Below are positions 26,064-36,800 of a stretch of 64,000 nt of DNA, one piece after another. The stretch is from the NCBI RefSeq assembly GCF_030398385.1, contig NZ_JAOAOQ010000005.1, positions 1 through 64,000 of the forward strand, given 5' to 3'. The translations under genes and the position numbers were made by a program. The stretch comes from Aquibium sp. ELW1220. GTDB lineage: Bacteria; Pseudomonadota; Alphaproteobacteria; Rhizobiales; Rhizobiaceae. Position 1 is the stretch's first letter. The number at the start of each line of letters is the position of its first letter. Below the pieces are notes generated by a model, which did no database searches, was not told the DNA's origin, and worked only from the letters and a program-made list of their open reading frames with translations.

Positions 26064-27863
26064 ATGGCTCCGCTCACCCGCTTCTCTGTCGCGCCGCTGC
26101 ACATGATGACGCGGCACCTCGCCGCCGTCGCCTCCGGCCGCGCCGATCCGGACCTCGTCATCGCCGGGGCGCGCGTGCTGTCGACCTATTCCGAGCGCAT
26201 CCTGCCCGACCGCGAGGTGTGGATCGCCGGCGGCCGCATCGCCGCCGTCAAGCCGGCGGGCAGCCACAAGGGCGGCGCGAAGCGCTACGACGCCAGGGGC
26301 GGCATCGTCGCGCCGGGTCTCGTCGACCCGCACATCCACATCGAATCCTCGATGGTGACGGCCTGCGCCTATGCCGAGGCCGCGCTGCTCAACGGCACGA
26401 CCACGATCTTCTGCGACAGCCACGAGATCGGCAACGTGATGGACGTGGCGGGCGTCGAGGCGATGCTGGAGGATGCGCGCCAGGCGCCGCTGTCGATCTT
26501 CCTCACCGTGCCGTCCACCGTGCCCGCCACCTCTGCCGCACTGGAGACGGCTGGCGGCAACCTGACCGCAGACAAGATCGGCGCCCTGTTCGACAGATGG
26601 CCGGAGGCGCTGGCGCTGGGCGAGAAGATGGACTTCGTGCAGGTGGCGATGGGCGACGAGCGCAGCCATGCGATCCTCGCCGCGGCGCTGCAGCGCGGCC
26701 GCCCCGTCTCCGGCCACGTCTATGGTCGCGAATTCGTCTCCGCCTATGCCGCGTCCGGCGTCACCGACACGCACGAGGCGATCGACCGCGAGATCGCCGA
26801 CGACATGCTGGAGGCCGGCATCTGGCTCTTCCTGCGCGGCGGGCCGCCGACCACGCCCTGGCACTCGCTGCCGCAGGCGATCCGCACGGTGACCGAGCTC
26901 GGCGCCTCGCACAAGCGCATCGCGGTCTGCACCGACGACCGCGACGCCGACGACCTGCTGCTGTTCGGGCAGGACTGGGTGGTGCGCGAGGCGATCAAGG
27001 CCGGCATGAGCCCCGAGCAGGCCTGGAGCATGGGCTCCCTGCACGGCGCGACCCGCTTCGGCGTCGAAGGCGAGGTGGGCGGCATGGGCGGCGGCCGGCG
27101 CGCCGACCTCGTGCTGCTCGACGATGGCATGAAGCCGGTGAGCACCTGGTATGGCGGCGAGCTGGTGGTGGAGAACCGCGCGATCACGCCGGTGCTCGAT
27201 GCCGCGCTCTCCTCGCGCTATCGCTATCCGGAGGCCGCCTACCACACCGTCAAGCTGCCGAAAGAGATCAAGCTCGTGCCCGAACTGCCGACAGGCCCGG
27301 TCACGGTCAACGCCATCCGCACCGAGCTTCCAGGTATCACGCTCGGCCACGAGAAGATCGCGCTCGAGCCGGCGAACGACTGGCAGGCGCATTTCGAGCG
27401 GCACGGCCTGTGCTTCGTCACGGTGGTGGAGCGGCACGGCAAGTCGGACGGCAACGTAGCGCACGGGCTGCTCTCGAATTTCGGCCTGACGCGCGGCGCC
27501 GTCGCCTCCTCGGTCGGCCACGACAGCCACAACATCATCCTGGCCGGGGTGAGCGAGGCCGACATGCAGGTGGCACTGCGCGCACTGGAGGCGACGCAGG
27601 GGGGCGTCTGCGTGGTGGTCGACGGCGAAGTGACCGCGATGGTCGAACTGCCGATCGCCGGCCTGCTGTCCGAAAAGCGTGTCACCGAGGTGGCCGAGGA
27701 GGTCAAGCTGATGAAGACGCAGTGGGACGCGGCCGGCTGCACCATCCCCTACATGGGCTTCAACCTGATCCCGCTTTCGGTCATCCCCGAGATCCGCATC
27801 ACCGACAAGGGCCTGGTGCTGGTGCCGCAGATGGAGATCGTGCCCCTGGTGGAACCGGCCTGA
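26064..27863 (+). CDS. ade: Adenine deaminase
   Basis: 599 residues, the usual length for the bacterial Ade family. Metal motif [16 protein letters not shown], then [39 protein letters not shown] and the C-terminal domain with [20 protein letters not shown]. It converts adenine to hypoxanthine and ammonia. It lies 42 bases after the GST-like gene and overlaps the LysR gene by one base. Its product would be a substrate of the xanthine-dehydrogenase-type enzyme further along the operon. Confidence 0.93.
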   Translation: MAPLTRFSVAPLHMMTRHLAAVASGRADPDLVIAGARVLSTYSERILPDREVWIAGGRIAAVKPAGSHKGGAKRYDARGGIVAPGLVDPHIHIESSMVTACAYAEAALLNGTTTIFCDSHEIGNVMDVAGVEAMLEDARQAPLSIFLTVPSTVPATSAALETAGGNLTADKIGALFDRWPEALALGEKMDFVQVAMGDERSHAILAAALQRGRPVSGHVYGREFVSAYAASGVTDTHEAIDREIADDMLEAGIWLFLRGGPPTTPWHSLPQAIRTVTELGASHKRIAVCTDDRDADDLLLFGQDWVVREAIKAGMSPEQAWSMGSLHGATRFGVEGEVGGMGGGRRADLVLLDDGMKPVSTWYGGELVVENRAITPVLDAALSSRYRYPEAAYHTVKLPKEIKLVPELPTGPVTVNAIRTELPGITLGHEKIALEPANDWQAHFERHGLCFVTVVERHGKSDGNVAHGLLSNFGLTRGAVASSVGHDSHNIILAGVSEADMQVALRALEATQGGVCVVVDGEVTAMVELPIAGLLSEKRVTEVAEEVKLMKTQWDAAGCTIPYMGFNLIPLSVIPEIRITDKGLVLVPQMEIVPLVEPA

Positions 27864-28783
27864 TGGACCTCTTCCGCTCCGGGCTGGTCTCGCCGCGCCT
27901 GCATTACTTCCAGCTGGTGGCGCGGCTCGGCTCGGTGCGCCAGACGGCGCAGGTGCTCAACGTCGCGCCGTCCTCGATCAGCCGGGTGATCAAGGGTCTG
28001 GAGGACGAGATCGGCACGCCGCTCTTCGAGCGCGTGCGCCAGCGCCTGAAGCTGACGAGCGCCGGCGAACTGCTGCTCTACCACGCGCGGCTGAGCACGT
28101 CGGAACTGTCGCGCGCATGGTCGGAGATCAACGATCTGCGCGGGCTGAACCGCGGCGCGCTTTCGGTCGCCGTGGTGGAGAGCGCCGCGCGCGGGCTGAT
28201 GCCCGATGCGCTGGAGGCCTTCTGGGCGAAGCACCCGCTGATCACCGTCGACGTCCGGGTGGCGAGTTCGCAGCAGGCCTGCGACGCGGTGGCCGACGGC
28301 GAATGCGACGCCGCCATCGCTTTCGACATCCGGGTGCCGCGCACGGTCCGCCGGCTGGCCGCGGCATCGCTGCCGGTCGGGGTCGTGGCTCATCCGTCGA
28401 GCCGTTTTGCGGGTCGGAAAGAACTGAAGCTGTTCGACCTCTCCGGCGAACAGGTGATCCTGTCTGATGCGAGCCTGGCGCTCGGGCTCTCGGTCAACGA
28501 GGCGATCAGCCGGGCGATCATCGATCTCACCCGCCGCACCCGCACCAACTCGATCGCCCTGATGGGCGATCTCGCCCGCCGCAACCTCGGCACCGCCCTG
28601 CAGACGCGGCTGGGCGTCGAGCGGGAACTCGCCGAAGGCAGCCTGATCTTCGTGCCGCTGCGCGATCCAAAGGTGCCGCCGCGCCGGCTGATGCTGCTCA
28701 CCCGCGGCGAGCGCGAGATGTCGGAGGCAGCCTCCGCCTTCGCCGCCGTGCTCGCGCGTGCGGTCGAGCGGCTGGGGGAGTGA
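27863..28783 (+). CDS. LysR-family transcriptional regulator
   Basis: 306 residues. Winged helix at residues 11-70 (LHYFQLVARLGSVRQTAQVLNVAPSSISR) and a periplasmic-binding-like effector domain behind it. The ATG overlaps the ade stop (TGATG), so it is co-expressed with the pathway. It is the only regulator inside the purine island and probably senses a purine or a pathway intermediate. The palindromes at 24276-24291 and 28789-28801 are candidate sites. Confidence 0.9.
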   Translation: MDLFRSGLVSPRLHYFQLVARLGSVRQTAQVLNVAPSSISRVIKGLEDEIGTPLFERVRQRLKLTSAGELLLYHARLSTSELSRAWSEINDLRGLNRGALSVAVVESAARGLMPDALEAFWAKHPLITVDVRVASSQQACDAVADGECDAAIAFDIRVPRTVRRLAAASLPVGVVAHPSSRFAGRKELKLFDLSGEQVILSDASLALGLSVNEAISRAIIDLTRRTRTNSIALMGDLARRNLGTALQTRLGVERELAEGSLIFVPLRDPKVPPRRLMLLTRGEREMSEAASAFAAVLARAVERLGE

Positions 28784-28788
28784 GATGT

Positions 28789-28801
28789 TGCGTTTGACGC
28801 A
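28789..28801. promoter_or_regulatory. Short palindrome before the thiamine-enzyme genes
   Basis: TGCGT-TTG-ACGCA is a five-base inverted repeat in the 93-base gap after the LysR gene. It includes GCGTTTGAC, also found in two other operon-start regions of the window. The gap suggests a second promoter here. Confidence 0.35.
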
Positions 28802-28876
28802 CGGATACGCCGCAGAATCATCGTCTATGCACAACACCTCCACTTTGCCAATCTCGGAATCCACGGAGAGTACGAG

Positions 28877-29377
28877 ATGAAGCAGAGCGCCGTCGACGCG
28901 GTGATCAGGGGGCTGAAGAGGGCGGGCGTGTCGATCGTCTGCTACCTGCCGGATTCGCTGTTCAAGGAACTCTATCCGGCGCTCGATGCCGATCCGGACA
29001 TCCGCACGATCCGCGTCACCAACGAGGGCGAGGGCGCTGCGATCTGCGGCGGGGTCTTCCTGTCGGGCAAGCGCGCGGCGCTGGTCATGGAAAACTCCGG
29101 CCTGCGCGCGTCCGTCGAGCCGCTCGCCCGCATGGGTCTCGGCGCCGGCATCCCGGTCGTCATGCTGATGAGCTATCGCGGCGAGCTCGGCGAGAACAAC
29201 TGGTGGGCCATTCCCCACGGCATCACCATGGAGCCGGTGCTCGACGCGCTGCGCATTCCCTACCGGGTGGTGCGCGAGGAGGAGGCCATCGAGCGCGCGA
29301 TCGTCGATGCCTATGCCTGGTCCTACGCCTCCTACTACCATTCCGCGATCGCGCTCGGCGGGGAGTTGGTGCGATGA
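28877..29377 (+). CDS. Thiamine-diphosphate enzyme, alpha (Pyr-domain) subunit
   Basis: 166 residues, with the fold of the small subunit of sulfopyruvate/phosphonopyruvate decarboxylase-type enzymes. VTNEGEGAAICGGVFLSGK carries the cofactor-activating Glu (residue 50 or 52). NSGLRASVEPLARM and VVMLMSYRGELGENNWW are further landmarks. Its stop overlaps the beta subunit start. The substrate is probably a 2-oxoacid or an aldehyde for carboligation. The purine context gives no known precedent. Confidence 0.8.
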   Translation: MKQSAVDAVIRGLKRAGVSIVCYLPDSLFKELYPALDADPDIRTIRVTNEGEGAAICGGVFLSGKRAALVMENSGLRASVEPLARMGLGAGIPVVMLMSYRGELGENNWWAIPHGITMEPVLDALRIPYRVVREEEAIERAIVDAYAWSYASYYHSAIALGGELVR

Positions 29378-29982
29378 AACGCTATGACTGCATGACGGCG
29401 CTCGGCGCGCGCCTGAAGGACGAACTGGTGATCCTGTCGCTCGGCGGTTCGGTCGACGAGTGGTACAACGCCGCCCCGCACATGCGCGCGGCGAGCCTGT
29501 TCCAGCAGCAGCTCGGCTGCGTCACGCCGCAGGCCTTCGGGCTGGCGGCGGGCCTGCCGCACAGGCGCATCGTCTCGCTCGACACCGATGGCGGCCTGCT
29601 GTTCAATCTCGGCATCCTCGCCACGCTCGGCAACGAGCAGCCGAGGAACCTGTTCATCGTGGTCTGGGACAACGAGCGCTACCAGTCGATCGGCGGCCCG
29701 CCGACCCACACCGCCTTCGGCCGTGTCGACCTCGCCGCCATCGCCCGCGGGGCCGGCGTCGAGCAAGCCTATACGGTGCGCACCGTCGAGGAGTTCGACG
29801 CCCATTGCGAGGCCGGGCTGAAGGCCGACGTGCCCTACATCGTGGTCGCCAAGGTCGACGGCATCCTGCAGCCCGGCATCAAGCGCAAGCATTCCGACGG
29901 CCGCGAGGACAAGTACATCTTCGTGCGTCATGTCGAAGCGACGGAGGGCATCGTCATCATGGGCCCGAGCGAGCACAATTGA
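29374..29982 (+). CDS. Thiamine-diphosphate enzyme, beta (PP-domain) subunit
   Basis: 202 residues. The metal/diphosphate motif is in SLDTDGGLLFNLGILATLG followed by VVWDNERYQSIGG, corresponding to the GDG...N motif of ThDP enzymes. It pairs with the alpha subunit encoded just before (ATGA overlap). The separate alpha and beta chains resemble ComDE and phosphonopyruvate decarboxylase relatives. One idea, purely inferential, is that the enzyme consumes the aldehyde released by N-dealkylation. Confidence 0.8.
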   Translation: MKRYDCMTALGARLKDELVILSLGGSVDEWYNAAPHMRAASLFQQQLGCVTPQAFGLAAGLPHRRIVSLDTDGGLLFNLGILATLGNEQPRNLFIVVWDNERYQSIGGPPTHTAFGRVDLAAIARGAGVEQAYTVRTVEEFDAHCEAGLKADVPYIVVAKVDGILQPGIKRKHSDGREDKYIFVRHVEATEGIVIMGPSEHN

Positions 29983-29997
29983 CGGGCGGGCGATGAC

Positions 29998-31560
29998 ATG
30001 ACCGCCCTTCCCGCCCTCCCGCAAAGGCCGCTCGCCCGGGGCTACGACGTGATCGTCGTCGGCTCCGGCTCCGGCGGCGCGGCGGTGACGCGGCGGCTGG
30101 TGGATGCGGGCGTCGAGGTGCTGCTGATCGAGGCGGGGCCGGCGGGCATCGGCATTCCCGAGATCGAGGACCCGGCGCAGTGGGTGCCGCTGATGCGCAG
30201 CCGCTGGGACTGGGGCTACGACTATGCGCCGGCGCCGCATGTCGACGGCCGCGTCATCGGCATCCCGCGCGGAAAAGTGCTGGGCGGGTCGACGGCGATC
30301 AACGCGATGATGTGGTATCGCGGCCATCCGATGGACTACGACGCCTGGGCGGAGGCCGGAGCGGCGGGCTGGAGCTTCGCCGACTGCCTGCCCTGGTTCC
30401 GGCGCTGCGAGGACTGGGAGGACGGCGAGACCGCGTTTCGGGGCGCGGGCGGCCCGCTGCGCATCGAGCGTGCCGCCGAGATGCACCCGGTGGCGCAGGC
30501 GCTGATCGACGGCGCGACCGCCATCGGCATCCCGGTGATCGACGATCCGAACGGCCCCGACAACGAAGGCGCCACGCGCTCCAACTTCAACATCGCCGGC
30601 GGCCGGCGCTGGAGTTCGGCGACTGGCTATTTGTGGCCGATCCTCGACCGGCCGAACCTCAGCGTGATCACCGACTCGCTCGCCGTCTCCCTGATCGTGG
30701 AAGACGGCCGCATCGCCGGGGTGCGGCACCTGGTCGCCGGCCGGACGGTGGAGACCCGAGCGCATCAGCGCGTGGTGCTGGCGGCTGGCGCGATCGACAC
30801 ACCGCGGCTGCTGATGCTGTCCGGTATAGGCGATCCGGCCGAACTCGCCCGCCTCGGCCTTCCCGTCGTCCATGCGTTGCCGGGCGTGGGGCAGAACCTG
30901 CAGGACCACCCGCTGGCGCAGGCCTGCGTCGTCCGGTCGAAACTGCCGCTCGGGCCGGTCACCGGCAATGGCGGCGGCTCGATGGTGAACTGGAAGTCGC
31001 GCTCCGGCCTGCCGCAGGCCGACGTGCACGCCTTTCCCGTGCAGGGCAACAGCGCCGAGCCGCCGCTGCGCGACCGCTACGACCTGTCGGGCGACGTCTT
31101 CTCCTTCGGCTTCGGGCTGATGCGATCGAAGAGCGTCGGTCATCTGCGCCTGCTGGACGGCTGCCCCGGCGGGGCGCTGGAGATCCAGCCGAACTATCTG
31201 GCCGAGGCCGAGGATCGCGAGGCGATGCTCGCCGCCTTCGAGCAGGTGATGGACATGGCCGCCGCACCGGTCAACGCGCATCTCTTCGACGGTTTCGCCG
31301 CACCCGACCGGCGGCTCTCCCGCGCCGAGGCCGGGATATTCCTCAAGGACGCCTGCTCGACCTTCTTCCACACCTGCGGCACCTGCCGGATGGGCGAGGA
31401 CGATCTCGCCGTGGTCGACAGCAGGCTTTCGCTGCGCGGCCTCGACGGCCTGATCGTGGCGGACGCCTCGGTCATCCCGGTCATTCCCACCTGCAACACC
31501 CATGCGCCGACCACGATGATCGGCGAGCGTGCGGCAAATTTCGTGCTGGGGCTGGCATGA
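29998..31560 (+). CDS. GMC-family FAD oxidoreductase (choline-dehydrogenase-like)
   Basis: 520 residues. FAD motif DVIVVGSGSGGAAVTRRL at residues 17-34, GMC signature GKVLGGSTAINAMMWYRG, second signature GAIDTPRLLMLSGIG, TCGTCRMG and the catalytic-site segment PTCNTHAPTTMIGERAA near the end. Such enzymes oxidise alcohols to aldehydes. Here it is 15 bases after the thiamine enzyme and precedes another deaminase. The aldehyde product could go to the aldehyde dehydrogenase at the operon end. The substrate is unknown. Confidence 0.88.
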   Translation: MTALPALPQRPLARGYDVIVVGSGSGGAAVTRRLVDAGVEVLLIEAGPAGIGIPEIEDPAQWVPLMRSRWDWGYDYAPAPHVDGRVIGIPRGKVLGGSTAINAMMWYRGHPMDYDAWAEAGAAGWSFADCLPWFRRCEDWEDGETAFRGAGGPLRIERAAEMHPVAQALIDGATAIGIPVIDDPNGPDNEGATRSNFNIAGGRRWSSATGYLWPILDRPNLSVITDSLAVSLIVEDGRIAGVRHLVAGRTVETRAHQRVVLAAGAIDTPRLLMLSGIGDPAELARLGLPVVHALPGVGQNLQDHPLAQACVVRSKLPLGPVTGNGGGSMVNWKSRSGLPQADVHAFPVQGNSAEPPLRDRYDLSGDVFSFGFGLMRSKSVGHLRLLDGCPGGALEIQPNYLAEAEDREAMLAAFEQVMDMAAAPVNAHLFDGFAAPDRRLSRAEAGIFLKDACSTFFHTCGTCRMGEDDLAVVDSRLSLRGLDGLIVADASVIPVIPTCNTHAPTTMIGERAANFVLGLA

Positions 31561-31618
31561 GGCTTGCTTTTTCCCATACTGGCCGGCGCAGCGCCGGCAA
31601 AACCGAGGACCGACGCTC

Positions 31619-32998
31619 ATGACGCAGGCACTCATCCTGGCAGCCGATGCGCTGCTCACCATGGATGCGCAGAACGGCGTCGTCGTCGGCGGCGCGGTGC
31701 TGGTCGAGGATGGGCGCATCGCGGCCGTCGGCACGCGCGACGCGCTCGTCGCGGCCCATCCGCATGTCGCGGTCAAGGCGCTGCCGAACACGGTGCTGAT
31801 GCCCGGCCTCGTCAACGCGCATGCTCATTCCGGCTTACTGCGCGGCACGGCCGAGCACCTGCCGGTGTGGGACTGGCTGACGCTGCACATCAATCCCATG
31901 CACCGCATGCTGCAGCCGCACGAGGCCGAGGCCGCGTCCTGGCTCTGCTATGCCGAATCCGTGCTCGGCGGCACGACCACCGTGGTCGACATGTGGCGCT
32001 ACATGGACGGCAGCGCCAAGGCCGCCGAGGCGATCGGCAACCGGCTGGTCGCGGTGCCCTATGTCGGCGAGCACCCGGACTACGACTATTTCGACACGCT
32101 CGACATGAACGAGGCGCTGATCGAGGGCTGGCACCGCAAGGCGGGCGGGCGCGTCAACGTCTGGGTCGGGCTGGAGCACCTCTTCTATGCCGACGACGCC
32201 GCGCAGCGGCGCGCGGTGGAGATGGCGAAGCGCCACGGCACCGGATTCCACACCCATTGCAGCGAGGCCGAGATCGAACTGGCCGAGTTCCAGAAGCGCT
32301 ACGGCAAGCGGCCGATGTTCGTGCTCGACGATCTCGGCTTCTTCGACACGCCGCGCGCGATGATCGCCCATGCCGTCTGGCTCGACCAGGCGGAGGTGGA
32401 GCTGATCGCGAAGCGGCCGGTCTCGGTGGCGCACAATCCCGTCTCAAACATGAAGCTCGCCAGCGGCATCGCCCCCATCGCCGAGATGCTGGCGGCGGGC
32501 GTGCCGGTCGGCATCGGCACCGACGGCGAGAAGGAGAACAACAATTTCGACATGTTCGAGGAAATGAAGGTGGCCTCGCTGCTCGGCAAGCTGAAGCATC
32601 TCGACGCCGCGGCGATGGACAGCTGGCAGGTGCTGCGCATGGCCACGATCCTCGGCGCGAAGGCCGTCGGTCTGGACCATGAGATCGGCTCGATCGAGGT
32701 CGGCAAGCGCGCCGACATCATCGCCGTGCGCACCGACACGCCGCGCATGACGCCTTTCTTCCCCGACGGGCCCTACTTCAACCTGCAGCACAACCTCGTC
32801 CACGCCGTGCGCGGCGGCGACGTGTCGATGACCATGGTCGACGGCCATATCCTCGTCGAGGACGGCGCGCTGAAGACTGCCTCGATGGCCGACATCCTGG
32901 CTGAAATCCACGCGGTCGCCCCTGGCCTCTTCGCCCGCCGCGCCGCCTGGCTCGCCGAGCACGCCGACGGCACCAGGCAGTGGACCAAGGAGAGCTGA
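31619..32998 (+). CDS. TrzA/SAH-deaminase-type amidohydrolase, second
   Basis: 459 residues. HxH motif in PGLVNAHAHSGLLRG, followed by GTTTVVDMWRY, HTHCSEAEIELAEF, AHNPVSNMKLASG and the metal Asp in GIGTDGEKENNN. It belongs to the same branch as the 14.7-kb deaminase, but the active-site loop differs, so the two probably have different substrates. The start at 31619 has a GAGG site nine bases upstream. As at 16 kb, the gene sits directly beside a Rieske-less oxygenase subunit. Confidence 0.85.
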   Translation: MTQALILAADALLTMDAQNGVVVGGAVLVEDGRIAAVGTRDALVAAHPHVAVKALPNTVLMPGLVNAHAHSGLLRGTAEHLPVWDWLTLHINPMHRMLQPHEAEAASWLCYAESVLGGTTTVVDMWRYMDGSAKAAEAIGNRLVAVPYVGEHPDYDYFDTLDMNEALIEGWHRKAGGRVNVWVGLEHLFYADDAAQRRAVEMAKRHGTGFHTHCSEAEIELAEFQKRYGKRPMFVLDDLGFFDTPRAMIAHAVWLDQAEVELIAKRPVSVAHNPVSNMKLASGIAPIAEMLAAGVPVGIGTDGEKENNNFDMFEEMKVASLLGKLKHLDAAAMDSWQVLRMATILGAKAVGLDHEIGSIEVGKRADIIAVRTDTPRMTPFFPDGPYFNLQHNLVHAVRGGDVSMTMVDGHILVEDGALKTASMADILAEIHAVAPGLFARRAAWLAEHADGTRQWTKES

Positions 32999-33012
32999 AC
33001 GGGAGACCGATC

Positions 33013-33879
33013 ATGAAGACCACCGACAGGGCAGCCCTCGACGATTGGTACGCCGTGGAGACGGCGGTAGACCTGACCGCGACGGAAGTGCGCACGCGCC
33101 TGCTCGGCCAGCACATCGAGCTGTACCGCGATGCCGACGGCGAGCCGGTGATCCGCGAGATCCTCGTCGATGGCGGCCGCGGCCCGGCGCTGCCGGTGCA
33201 GGAGCGCTACGGTTGTGTCTTCACCACGCTCGGGCGGCCGAACCGCGGCATCGTCGAGATCGCCGAGGCGGACGAGCCGGACCGCCGCTACGTGCCCTGC
33301 GGCTGGGTGACGATGCGCGCGTCCGGCCTGCGCGTGGTCGAGAACTTTCTCGACATGGCGCATTTCCCCTTCGTCCACACCGACATCCTGGGCGCCGAGC
33401 CGCACACCGAGGTGCCGCACTATCTGAGCGAGATCCGCCGCGACGTCGACGAGGTCTGGGCGACGAACTGCACCTTCTTCCAGCCGCGCATCGTCGCCAC
33501 CGCGGACAAGGGCGACTTCGTGCACCTGACCTACCGGGTGCCGAGCCCCTTCGTGGTCATGCTCTACCGCGTCTGCCCGACGGCGCCCGACCGGCTCGAC
33601 GCCATCGCGCTGTTCATCCAGCCGCTGGAGGAGGACCTCTGCCGCGCCCAGCCGGTGATGTATCTCGTCGATTCCGTCTCCACCCACACCGCACTGCTGC
33701 GCTTCGAGCAGGTGATCTTCCTGCAGGACCGGATCATCGTGGAGAACCAGCGCCCGCTGCTCCTGCCGCTCGAGCCGCGGGCGGAGATCCCGACCCGGGC
33801 CGACTCCTCCTCCATCGCGTATCGGCGCTGGCTGAAGGAGAAGGGCCTCCGCTTCGGCACCACGGCGGGCGCGGCGTGA
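33013..33879 (+). CDS. Rieske-less oxygenase catalytic subunit 2 (NdmC-like)
   Basis: 288 residues, a paralogue of the 16.1-kb protein. Both share VVENFLDMAHFPFVHTDILG and ENQRPLLLPLEPR. The iron motif is Asp114, His117, His122. Rieske cysteine/histidine motifs are absent: the sequence passes from LLGQHIELYRDADGEPVI directly to ERYGCVFTTLG. Its stop overlaps the GTG start of the xanthine-dehydrogenase-type gene. Two diverged catalytic subunits with one Rieske protein suggest two positions or two substrates served by one electron donor, as Ndm proteins act on different methyl groups of xanthines. Confidence 0.85.
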   Translation: MKTTDRAALDDWYAVETAVDLTATEVRTRLLGQHIELYRDADGEPVIREILVDGGRGPALPVQERYGCVFTTLGRPNRGIVEIAEADEPDRRYVPCGWVTMRASGLRVVENFLDMAHFPFVHTDILGAEPHTEVPHYLSEIRRDVDEVWATNCTFFQPRIVATADKGDFVHLTYRVPSPFVVMLYRVCPTAPDRLDAIALFIQPLEEDLCRAQPVMYLVDSVSTHTALLRFEQVIFLQDRIIVENQRPLLLPLEPRAEIPTRADSSSIAYRRWLKEKGLRFGTTAGAA

Positions 33880-36800
33880 CGGTCACCGTCCGCCCCTCGC
33901 CCGGCCTGCGCCGCCCGCGCACAGCGCAGGAGGCGCTTGTGATGGCGGCAAAACCGGGCGCGCGCTTCGTGTCCGGCGGCACCGCGCTGCAACTCGACTG
34001 GGCGCGCGGCGAGGAGCGGCCGGCGCGGCTCGTCGACCTGGGCGGCATCGCCGCGCTGCGCGGCGTATCATTGGATGGCGGGCGCCTGCGCATCGGTGCG
34101 CTCACCTCGCTCGCCGCCCTTTTGCGGGACCCCCAGGTGGGCGCCGGCCTGCCCCTGCTGCACGCGGCGCTGCAAACGACCGCCGGCCCGGCGGTGCGCA
34201 CGCTCGCCACCATCGGCGGCAACGTCGCCGGCGGGACGGGCTGCCTGATCCCGGCGCTGCTGGCGCTCGACGCCACCGCGGTCGTCGCGACGGAGGAGGG
34301 GCAAACCGTGCTGCCGCTCGCCTCGTGGCTGCGACGAGACCGCGCGTCGCCGCAGCTGCTGGAAGCCTTGCTGGTGCCGGTGCAGAGCGCCGAGGCGCGC
34401 TGGACCTGGCGCAAGGTCGGCCTGCGCGCCGCCTTCACGCCCGGCGTCATCTCGGCCGCTGGCCTGCTCGACATCCGCGACGAACGGGTGGCCAGCGCCC
34501 GGCTCGCCGTCGGCAGCGGCGTCGTCGCGCCGGCGCGGCTCTCCGGCGCCGAGGCGATGCTGGCCGGTGCGCCGCTGGGCTCGATCGACTGGACCGCGCT
34601 GCATGCGCTGCTGGTGATCGAAATCGCGGCATCCGACGACTCTTTCCGGAGCGGCCGCTACCGCAGGATCGTCGCCGCCAACGCGCTGGTGCACGGGCTC
34701 GGCGGGCGCCCGCCGGGCAGGTTTGCCGCGCACAACCGTCAGCATTCACTTACCGACGTTGCGGCTCCGGACGAAGTCCTGCTCATGCGCGACAGCGCCG
34801 GCGAACGTTGGCACGTCAGGCCGGACGGACCGGGCAAAATCGCCGGCCGGCTCGAATACCTGACCGACCGGCGCGAAGCGGGCATGCTGGTCGGCCGCAT
34901 CAAGCGCGCCGGCATGCCGCATGCCCGCATCGTCTCGATCGACACCGCCGCCGCCGAGGCCCTGCCGGGCGTCGCCGCCGTGGTGACGCATCGCGACATT
35001 GCCGGGCAGAACGCCTTCGGCATCGTCGTGCAGGACCAGCCGGCCTTCTGCTTCGACAAGGTGCGTCATCGCGGCGACGCGGTTGCCGCGGTCGCCGCGG
35101 TCGACGCCGAGACCGCGGCGCGGGCGCTCGACCTGATCGAGGTGGTCTACGAGCCACTGCCGCTGGTCGAAGACCCCGAGGCCGCGCTGGCCGAGGACGC
35201 GCCGCGCGTCCATGACGGCGGCAACCTGCGAACCGAGCTCGGCCTGACGCACGGCGACGTCGAGGCGGGGTTTGGCGCGGCGGCCCACATTGTGGAGGAC
35301 GTCTACGTGACGCCCCGCCAGATGCACGGCTTCATGGAGACCGAGGGTGGTCATGCGCGGGTCGAGCCCGACGGTACGCTTTTCGTCGCGGCCGGCGGCC
35401 AGCATGGCGGCCGCGACCGCATGCAGCTCGCCCGCATCCTCGGCCGGCCGGAGGAGACGATCCGCGTCGTTACCTCGCCGACCGGCGGCGCCTTCGGCGG
35501 CAAGGACGAGCTGACGGTGCAGCCGGCGCTTGCGCTGCTCGCGCTGAAAAGCGGCAAGCCGGTGCGCCTCCAGCTCGACCGCGCCGAGAGCGTGCTCGCC
35601 GGCCAGAAGCGCAACCCGATGACGATCCGCATGCGCACCGGCTGCGATGCCGAAGGGCGGCTGGTAGCGCAGGAGGTCGAGGTGCTGGCCGACGCGGGCG
35701 CCTATGCCTCGCTCGGTCCCGGCGTGCTCGAGACCGCGCTCGAACATGCCTGCGGGCCCTATCTTGTAGAAAACGTCCGCACCCGCGGCCGGCTTGCCTA
35801 TACCAACAACGGCGTCTGCGGCGCCTTCCGCGGCTTCGGCGCCAACCAGATGACCTATGCCGTCGAATGCCAGCTGGACCGGCTGGCGGTGGCGGCCGGC
35901 CTCCATCCTTTCGCGATCCGCGCGCTGAACCTGCGCCGGCCCGGCATGAAGGGCTATCTCGGCCAGACCGTCTCGGGCTCCGAACGGCTCGACGAGATGC
36001 TGGCCGCGGCGATGGCCGATCCGCTCTGGACGAAGCCGCGCGGGCTGTCGCAGGACGGGTCGGAGATCCTCGGTACCGGCTGGGCGCTCGCCTACCAGGG
36101 CAACGGCCTCGGCACCCTGCCGCCCGATCCGGCCGGCGGCGCGCTGCGGCTCGCGCCCGACGGGGCGATCGAGGCGCTCTACGGGCTCGACGAGATGGGC
36201 CAGGGCCTGCTTGCCTCCATCCAGGGCGCAGTGGCGCAGGCACTGGGCTGCGCACGCGCCGACGTGCGGCCGGTGACGGGCGATACGGGCGCGGCGCCCG
36301 ACTCCGGCTCCACCACGGCGAGCCGCGGCACCTATGTCGTCTGGCGCGTCGCCGAAACGACCGCGAAGCCGCTGGCGCAAGCGCTCTGCACTGCCGCGGG
36401 CCGGCTGCTCGGGCGCGAGGCGGCGTCGCTCGTCGTTGTGCCCGGCGGCATCGCCGAGCGCGGATCGAACAGCGGCGATCTCGCGATCTCCTTCGCCGAT
36501 CTCGCCCGCGCCCTGCCGGCCGACGAGCTGCCATTCGCCGCCACCAGCTTCGAGTTCCCGAAGTCGGACGTCTTCACCGGCAATGCCCGGCTGATATTCG
36601 CATTCGGCGCCACGCTGGCACGCGTGGCGGTGAGCCGCATTACCGGGCAGTTGCGCGTGCTCGACCTGAACCAGCATACCGCGGCGGGCCCGATGCTCGA
36701 CCTCGCCGCCTATCTCGGCCAGCTCGAAGGCGGCGGCGTGCAGGCGCTCGGCTTCACGCTGACCGAGGATGCGCTGATGCGCGAGGGCGGCCACCTGGCG

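Noticed and set aside
25275-27530. A 751-codon open frame antisense to the adenine deaminase and neighbours
   Set aside because: Low-complexity Arg/His/Gly-rich translation with no domain; it is the mirror of strongly biased GC-rich codons of well-recognised genes on the plus strand.
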